A stretch of DNA of 18,774 bases from Beroe ovata (Eukaryota; Ctenophora; Nuda; Beroida; Beroidae), in contig CAMPET010000003.1 of assembly GCA_946803715.1 (NCBI GenBank), positions 302,305 through 321,078 of the forward strand, in the 5' to 3' direction. The notes under the pieces were generated by a model. The model was given only the letters and a program-made list of their open reading frames with translations, had not been told where the DNA came from and made no database searches. Positions 9,420 through 17,500 of the stretch are shown here, one piece after another; the stretch's first letter is position 1, and each line of letters starts with the position of its first letter. A program made the position numbers and the translations under genes.

Positions 9420-10970
9420 ACTCCAGATAAATTAATTGTAAATGGTCACTAGTCTATTGCCGTTTAAGCCATTACTTTTGATGATATAAACCCAAAAGGT
9501 GAAATCGTTTAATGATATAATCCTTTTATTTGAAGCAGATATTTCAGTCGGAGAATTACTCTATTGACAGCAATATTACCGATCTGGGATAGCCCACCAC
9601 CCTGATCATTGATAAATTGCACCTGATGTTGGGGAAGCTAGCGTGACACGCGGAGTCTAAAAACAATTGGTTCCCTTACAAATTGGCTAACAACAAATTA
9701 ATATGGGGTCACAGAGCTCTACTCGGTCAGAGAGCTCGAGAATAAGTTCGATGGTAAACTCATTAACATTTGAATGAGATCAATGTTTGATTTAAACAGC
9801 ATGGCTGCACTGATGTACAGAAACCAAGTTGAAATGAAATAAGCTCGCTTCCAAGTGAGGAAGAAGGAACACGCGGCCGACAAAGGCAAGAAGCGCAGTT
9901 TAAAATATAACAGCGTTCATGCCATGGAGTATTCAAAACAGTCACTGAAGCTTATCGCTACTAATTAAAACATGTTCGTGAAAAACATACATAATTCAAA
10001 CGCATAACTATGTGGTATGTATGTTAGGCTGCCTACTGCGAGAGAAAATGCGCTTTCTTGGAGAGGAGCTTGGTTGTGCTGGATGCTCTGAAAATGCTTA
10101 GATTCGTGGATTTTATTTGGTTTGGGAGGAAAGATGAAGATTTTGAACCACTACTATTTCCCATCTGGCTGGCTCCAAAATAATACTCACTGATGACACC
10201 AATTTTTAATTGACACCAATTGTCACCTTGGCAGTAAGTTAACTCTGCATACCGCTATAGTCTTCCGATATCACCATTCACCTCTCACCTTACATTAGCT
10301 GCTCCTTTCCTCGTTTCACACTCCACAATTTCTTGAAAATACTACTCTGCTGGCACCACTATTCTATTGGCACCTTTTTAACAAGTTGTGCGACAAATCT
10401 ATCTTTAAACACTGCATTCATCTAATAATTTCTGATCTACGTCACTCAGTGGTCAAAAGCAAGTTACTTTTAAGTAAGTGAAATCCTTTTATCTGGAAAT
10501 GATTCGTATAATTATCACGTTAACATAATTTAACATTGTTACACGGTGTTATTTACAGTGGTCAGTATTGAATTGTACAATCAAATTCAAAATTAACTCG
10601 AAAGATCAAGAACTATACATAACAATGGATTTGGCGTATAAAAGAAAATTTCAAATTAAATTTCAAATTTCAATGCCCACGACTAAATCGTCTGTATTGG
10701 TGGACTGGACGACGCTGGTATAACACAGCAAACACATGATTTTATACTAACATACCCTCACACATATTTCAAGATACAGACAGACAACGGACGAAGCGCA
10801 AGTAACGAATTTTAGTCTCTCCGAAACGGAAACAATGTCACGACTGATGTGTGTATTGTGTGTGTGTGTTTATGCGCTCTTCGTGTGTCATACACACCAC
10901 CCGGAACATAATACGATTACACGTATACCTGGCAGATCATGCAGCGCGCGGCTCTGGCACGTGCTAGTTA
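9420..10970. other. Gene-free stretch downstream of the Sema gene
   Basis: A/T-rich, with repeated CACCAATT/GGCACC fragments around 10195-10375 and no supported exon. A plus-strand frame starting ATG near 10834 looks like a signal peptide only because it runs through a TG repeat. Confidence 0.5.
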
Positions 10971-10974
10971 TTTG

Positions 10975-10988
10975 GTGTCACGTGACAC
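10975..10988. promoter_or_regulatory. 14-base perfect palindrome containing an extended E-box
   Basis: GTGTCACGTGACAC is a perfect palindrome. Its core GTCACGTGAC equals the CLEAR/M-box form bound by MITF/TFE and related bHLH-zip factors in animals. Further GTGAC/GTCAC half-sites follow to about 11030. It lies about 340 bases beyond the stop codon of the Sema gene, so its target is unclear. Confidence 0.4.
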
Positions 10989-11159
10989 GCGACATTCCTT
11001 GTCAGGTGACGGTAACGCGTGACAACGCGTTTGCGTGATCATCATAATATTATGTATTGTCCGAGTGTAACTGTTTCCTGCGTAGTAGCTCATGAGCCCC
11101 AGGGCAGACTTTTGACTTCAGACAACTGAGAAAATAAAGAAACATCTGACACACGCGGT

Positions 11160-11165
11160 TTTATA
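11160..11165 (-). terminator. Possible polyadenylation signal (TATAAA) for the Sema gene
   Basis: TATAAA on the minus strand, about 160 bases after the stop at 11327. It is a weaker variant of AATAAA. I saw no canonical AATAAA on this strand within the next several hundred bases. Confidence 0.25.
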
Positions 11166-11326
11166 CATCTGAAAGAGGGCTGAGGAGTTCTTGTAGTTGT
11201 TCAAGTACGATAGTCACTGTGAGTTGTGAAAAACAGTTCGCTAATCGGTCGGTATCATCATTCATCGATATCGTTACTCATTTCGGACACTAATTCTTCA
11301 CGACGCTATGATTGCCACTTCCGTCA

Positions 11327-11578
11327 TCACACGTCTGGTAGTTCAATTGCTCCTGCAGATCTATTTCTCATAACCACGGAATGCTCCATGATCCCTGCCT
11401 CATTTGCATCAACCACGGGATTGAATCCCGACAAGGGATCAATCCCCACGGGTGTGATACCGGCCGTTGAGATGGGCGTCCCGGTGTCTACTATTGCTCT
11501 CTTGTCTCCAGAGGAGTTGTATTTGACCGTGTTGCTGTTTGGGGTACAGCGAACATCCAGTGACTTGCAGATGTCAAC
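11327..11578 (-). CDS. Sema gene exon 14: cytoplasmic tail and stop
   Basis: Acceptor CACTCACAG/GTT. 83 codons then TGA. The tail is glycine/proline/valine-rich and ends GAIELPDV, which is not a standard class I PDZ ligand. No GAP, kinase or other known fold is visible. Confidence 0.8.
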   Translation of the reverse strand, partial: VDICKSLDVRCTPNSNTVKYNSSGDKRAIVDTGTPISTAGITPVGIDPLSGFNPVVDANEAGIMEHSVVMRNRSAGAIELPDV

Positions 11579-14500
11579 CTGTGAGTGGAGTTTAGAGGGG
11601 GTGTGTTTCATTTTGGGGGGAGTCAGGGTGAAATCACTAATTAGGTATCAGTCATTATTAATCAATTAGTAATCAGTTCTCCAATCAAATCAGCATGATC
11701 AGCAATATGAATACCTGTACATGACTTGGACTCATGTGATTCTCAATGAGTGATGTAACAGTTGGTTTGGTTTGCGTAGCATTCTTGCCGTGGCTAGGTG
11801 ATGATTTCCCAGTGTCAGACTTCATGGTCTCATTGGTAGAGGAGGGGTACACGTGACACAGCTAGGAACATAGTACACAGTACACGAACGGTGTGTCATG
11901 AAAATCTTCCATCAAATACACACACACACACACACACACTTCAACAATCTACACAGATTTATTCTCATTCACAAGATACTATTTCTATCTCAAATCATGG
12001 AAACACAAATGATTTTTTACCTCAAATCATGCTCATTGATATCACACCGAATGATCTCACCTTAGGTTTTGCCCGGATGAGCAGAACCATGCAGCCGGCA
12101 AGAGCCACCGCCACTGCTATCACCATGCCGATGAGGAATGCCATTTCTCGGGAGGAAAGCCTACTGTTTGTGGTGATCACGGGAGCTGTAGTGACTGGAC
12201 GATCCACGCATTCTGTAACAGGTCACTTTGTGAGTATGGTTGTGATGTGTGTTTGTTTACTTGAGACCAGATCATATCTAGATTTTGAGTAGATGGTTAC
12301 ATATTCGGACGGAAGTGAGTCTGTGTGGGTATGTGTGTGTATGTGTGACGTGTGTGTATGTGTGACTGAGCAGCGTGTGTTTGCGACTGTGTCAGTGTGT
12401 GTGTGCGTGAGTCTGTGTGTATGTGTGTGCCTGTGTGCGTACTGTGTGAACTGTGAGTGTTTGTGAGTGTGTGTGAGTGTGTGAGTGTTTGTGAGTGTTT
12501 GTGTTTGTGTGTGTGAGAGTGTTTGTGAGTGTTTGTGAGTGTTTATACCTCTGAAGGAGGTGGTGGTCACGTGAGTAGAGTTAGGGAAGTAGGTGTAAGT
12601 GGTGTCAGCAAAGAACAGGTCGTGTATACACACACTTCCCTCTACAAGGACAGTGTATCCGTCAGGGAAGAGGGTGGGGAAGGATCCGCTGTCCAGATCC
12701 TGGACACACTCGTCTTCGTCCGTACACTGGGGAAGGGAGGGGGATAGAAACATACGATCGGCAATGCTATATCGTGTGTTGGTGTTAGTGTAACTGTGCA
12801 CTAGTGCGATGGCTACATAACCAGTCAGCGACTATAACCAGTCACTATAACCAGTGACTATAACCAGTCAGTGACTTATAACTACTTACCAGTTCTGTAT
12901 GTAAGCATTTGCTCTGTTGTTTAGAGTATGAACAAGCCGGGTGCATGGCAGCAATGCATGACACAGGGTCCTGAAACATGGTCTACTGTCAGCCGAGAAG
13001 GGACTCATCCTTCACAGAACAGAACATGAAACAGAACATGGGATATACCTGTCCGTAGTGTGAACACCAGTACGTGGGTACCATGGTAACAGCATTCCCT
13101 GATGTGAGGTAGATGGTATCACTGGTGATGACCATGTTTTTTGCTGGGGTGTCAAGGACCAGCTCACCCAGTAACCTCCCATTGCTGGTCTTGGTATCGT
13201 ACACGTACACACTACTTGCTGTGGGGTTATCGCAGGTGAGAGTAGGAATACAACAGCTCAGTTTTAATAAATGGCATGTTGTGGTTGTTCAAGTGCACAC
13301 TGATAATTTGTTGCAGCAACAGTGTTGTTTTTGACTGTATGACAGTTGTATGATCTCTCTCTCTCGCTTTTGGTTTGGGAGTTGTTTACCCAAGTAACAG
13401 GAAATGATGAAGCAACTTGGTGCATCCCTCACAAACAAGCAGTCATCACTCAGATGGCAGCTCTCTGTGTGTCTTGACACCGGCAGAAGGTGCTAGTTAT
13501 GTGCGTTGCACCAGCTCTGTGACACATGCTGTGTGACATGAGTCTTGTGTCGCTGCCCCCCTGGCCAGTGATCGAGCTTGTTGCTTTCAAAATAATAGCA
13601 ACAACAGTGCAGTTCTTCAAGCCCAACGTTTAATGAATAGGCATTTATCAAATTTCTGTCCTTGTTTCTGTCTCAATTTCAACGGGCCGTGGATGTGATC
13701 ATTATATCGCCGTCTTGATAAATAGCGTTTAAATAATTGAAATTGCCCGTTTAACTGTTTAAAATACTTTTCAAATTCTTTCTCCGGAATTGGCCGTGAA
13801 GCATCTCAAATTTTACACCCATTATCATCTATGTGTCGCGCTCTGTGCTCACTCACACTCTCGTAATCGTATAGTTTTCTCTGCAGCTATAGTGCATGTC
13901 GATGTGTGGCTCGTTACGCTGGATCTGTCTCCGTGTCCCGAGCTATTGTTCTCCCTGTGCTGACGTGCAGCACACGCTTGTCATGATCCACTTGTCATGA
14001 CACATATACTATCACTCATCAGAACAAGCAGATTCAACCTCATGTTAGAAATTACGTATGCTTTTATCGCTAGATGTTTCGAATAGCTAGCTATTCCTAA
14101 TCTTGCCCTCTAATGTTGTTTTTTGCTCGTTATCGGCGATCGCTAGCTTGCATTCTCACTGTATACTGTTTACTTTATTGACTCTCTGCCCTCAGATATG
14201 AACAATACGAAAAAGAAAGTCGGATCGAGGGGTTGCAACGACCTTGTTCTCGCACAGCGAGCCAACATGAGAGCAGCAGATTCCCAGAGATCAGTTCTGA
14301 AAGTGCTTCACCAAGTCCAGCGGAAGAGGATATGTAAGTTGGACGAGGAGATAACTGAAGTGAAGAGGGATCTGAGGAGCATATACCAGCAGGAGCCGGA
14401 ATATTTCTACAAGAGTAGACCTTCGTCAAGTACCGGGCCATCCACCCACCGGTCTCATGAGAGTGGGGAGTCGAGGAGGGGCCGACCCATCACTGCCCCG

Positions 14501-17500
14501 CCCCCTGGAGTTGACCACGTGCCACCGGCAATCCGGCCCTGCTGGGGCCGCCGAGTCTCGGTGATCAGCAGCAGGCCGGCGCTCAGTAGACAGCACACCA
14601 TGTCCTCAGTGCTCAACACCAAGCAGGAAGGGAGCAGTGAGGGAAGGAAGACTGCGTCGAAGTGGAAGAGTGGCAAGACCAGGGCTAAGATAGATGCAGT
14701 GAAGATAGTGACTCAGAAACACATCGAGGTGAAGAAGAGACAGAAGGAAGAAAACCCGGAGTTCACGTTAGCAGAACTGGATCAAATTAGGAATATCAAC
14801 CGATGGTTGAGTATCGCAAAGATGCCAGAACAAAATAAGATACCGCCACTCGCCATGAAATACATCCAGAGCCACAAGATGAAGGTCAACCTAGATCTTT
14901 CAAAATTTCTGGAGAAGAAATTCCCGCCAGCGGGAGCTGCCAAAACCCCACACAAGATCGTGCCGTCCAACGTTCCTGAGGAGATAATGGAACAGCAGAA
15001 GAGTCAGTTTAACAACATGACCGCTGCGCGGGCTCTCATGAAATTCAAGAGGAGGCTGGAGGTGTTCCGGGCTAAGACAGACGAGGACAGGGCGCGGGAG
15101 AAGATGTGGGAGGATCTCAAGAATGTGAGGTATCTGAGGATTCCTGGTGTTCCGGTGGAGCCCGAGTCTTACAGTGCTGTACTCTTCTAGAGATGAGATA
15201 TCATGGGCGTGGTCCTGTCTGTGATATAACGTGCGATCTGCAGCACACGTCATGCTCTCTGATAAGAGTACTCACGGCTGAGGAGATAGAAGAGAAGATC
15301 TCCGCCAGTGAGATGGGAAGAGAAGGAGAAGATGTCTGTTGAATGGGTCCTCAGTATCACCTCAGTGCTGACTACAGGATCTACACTCTGACTGGCGACC
15401 GGATTGGAGCGAGACTTGGAACAGTCCACCTTCCCTTGGTTACTCTGAAATAACGTCAGTTATTAAAGTGGGATCAGGAAACTGCTTCAAACAACTTGCC
15501 AACCTGTTTTGCGCAACATGCAGTTACTAGTAGCTAATATATTAATTCGAGAAGTCCTATAGATTGTCAAATTACTGTTGTTTAATGCAATTAAATTATA
15601 CTTCCATTTTGATGAGTTATCAGTTAGCCTGCGTATGCGTGGGGGTAGTTAAAATGGTTGTATAGTGTATAAGGAAGTCTCCTTGTAACACACCTTATCT
15701 ACACAAGTGTCAAATAACAGACTGGTGACAATGTGACATGGTAACTGGTAATGAAGTCCGCTTCACTGGACTTATTCTTACAATTATAGAATTTGTACAG
15801 AATTTTACAGAATTTCTACTATCATGCGTCTGCACTGCGACAGCTCCTGGAGCAGCGTGGTCTCTACCCACCTTGACCAAATCTCCACTCTCATCTCTGA
15901 TGTAATACTGGGTGGTGTCAAACACATGGTTAACATCCTGATCCACGTCAAATACACACACATACACCGCTGACGAGGAAATGGGATCCTGTGTCAGTAG
16001 GACGTATAGCTTGTCCTGTGTTGGGTTGTATTCCATGGCCAGAGTACGGTCCAGGATAACCTGTGATACAGGGGGGTTAGGACGGGAGAGGGGGAGAAGT
16101 GTGGGTAATGGGTATACAATCTACACTTTGGAAATGGTGGATCAGTCCAATTAGTGTCGAATCATGGTGTTTAGTTGGGTAAGACGACTCATTATTGAGG
16201 TTATGTTTGGGCGGCTGAGTTGGGAGGGATGGAATTCAGATGATATAGTGATGGACAATGGACAAGCGTCATGACTGATATACCTGCTGTCCGCCGATAG
16301 TATCAGTACATGATAGATCAGTGTACGTGTACGTGACTAGCTCATTCTCGTTGGATTCCTCCTTCAAACACGATCTCGTTATCTTGTTCTTTTTCTGATT
16401 ATCCTGGAGAAATGTTTGTGCAATATGCAATCATTAATCACCGGCCACGCCCATCCTACTGCAGAGTATAGCATATGTCACACTGTGACACGCCCACCCT
16501 ACAGAGTATAGCATATGTCACACTGTGACACGCCCACCCTACTGCAGAGTATATCATATGTCACACTGTGACACACCCACCCTACTACAGAGTATAGCAT
16601 ATGTCACACTGTGACATGCCCAGTGCCCAACCTACAGAGTATAGCATATGTCACACTGTGACACACTCACTGTACAGAATATAGCATATGTCACACTGTG
16701 ACACACCCACTCTACTACAGAGTACAGAGTATAGCATATGTCACACTGTGACAAACCCACTCTACAGAGTATAGCATATGTCACACTGTGACACGCCCAC
16801 CCGCCAGGGTTTATCTCACACTATGACAGTCTCGTGGATGAGATGTTACTCACAGTGTACATGGTGTAGAGGAAGTCCCCCCTGCTGAACATTCCTATCA
16901 CACTCTCCACATACCCAGATACCTCCATACGGTCTCTCTGCTTATCTGAGCGGAGTTTTGGGTTGCAATTACGAGAAAAATATCATTGGTGAACTCAGAT
17001 TTTATCGTTTTAGCTAGGTCATGGTTAGGTTGACTATAAACCACGATAATTCATGATTGAAGATTAGTTGCTATGGTATCTGCAGTCATTATCTCACTAT
17101 CAGGTATAGAGTAGTAATGTAGCCATGGATCATCCTGCAACTTTGCGTCTGTAGCCACGTAAAGCATCTGATCCGTGGAGTCGATAGTTAGGAATGATTG
17201 TTTGGAGGCATCGTACAGACATGCCACGCCCAAACCACCGTCTGAGTAACCTGTGAATTGGTTGTGTGTGTGTGTGTGTGTGTGTGTACTGTGTACTGTG
17301 TACTGTGTACTGTGTGTGTGTGGGTAGATGCAGGTATGGTTCAAAACGTTGAGGAGATCTCATTTTTTGCTGAGAACACTGACCGTATGTTCCATTAGGA
17401 AGTAATGTGGCGGTCATAGGTTTCGGTGACTTGTTGTTAGTGTAACAGTAGTTGAGAGTGGTGTCATCTAGTCTGATGACACTGGTAGCTTCGTCTAAAC

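Noticed and set aside
10835-11038. Apparent signal-peptide ORF with cysteines
   Set aside because: Its hydrophobic start comes from a TG repeat, and no mature protein motif or splice partner follows.
12223-12801. 192-codon minus-strand open frame
   Set aside because: It is exon 11 of the Sema gene read through into the CA-rich repeat of intron 11. The real coding part is 12549-12726.
14900-15253. 117-codon minus-strand frame opposite the nested gene
   Set aside because: Shadow of the 330-codon plus-strand gene; no family resemblance and not compatible with Sema exon phases.
16472-16793. CRISPR-like array
   Set aside because: The repeats are 40-50 bases apart with near-identical linkers instead of unique spacers, and lie in an intron of an animal gene.
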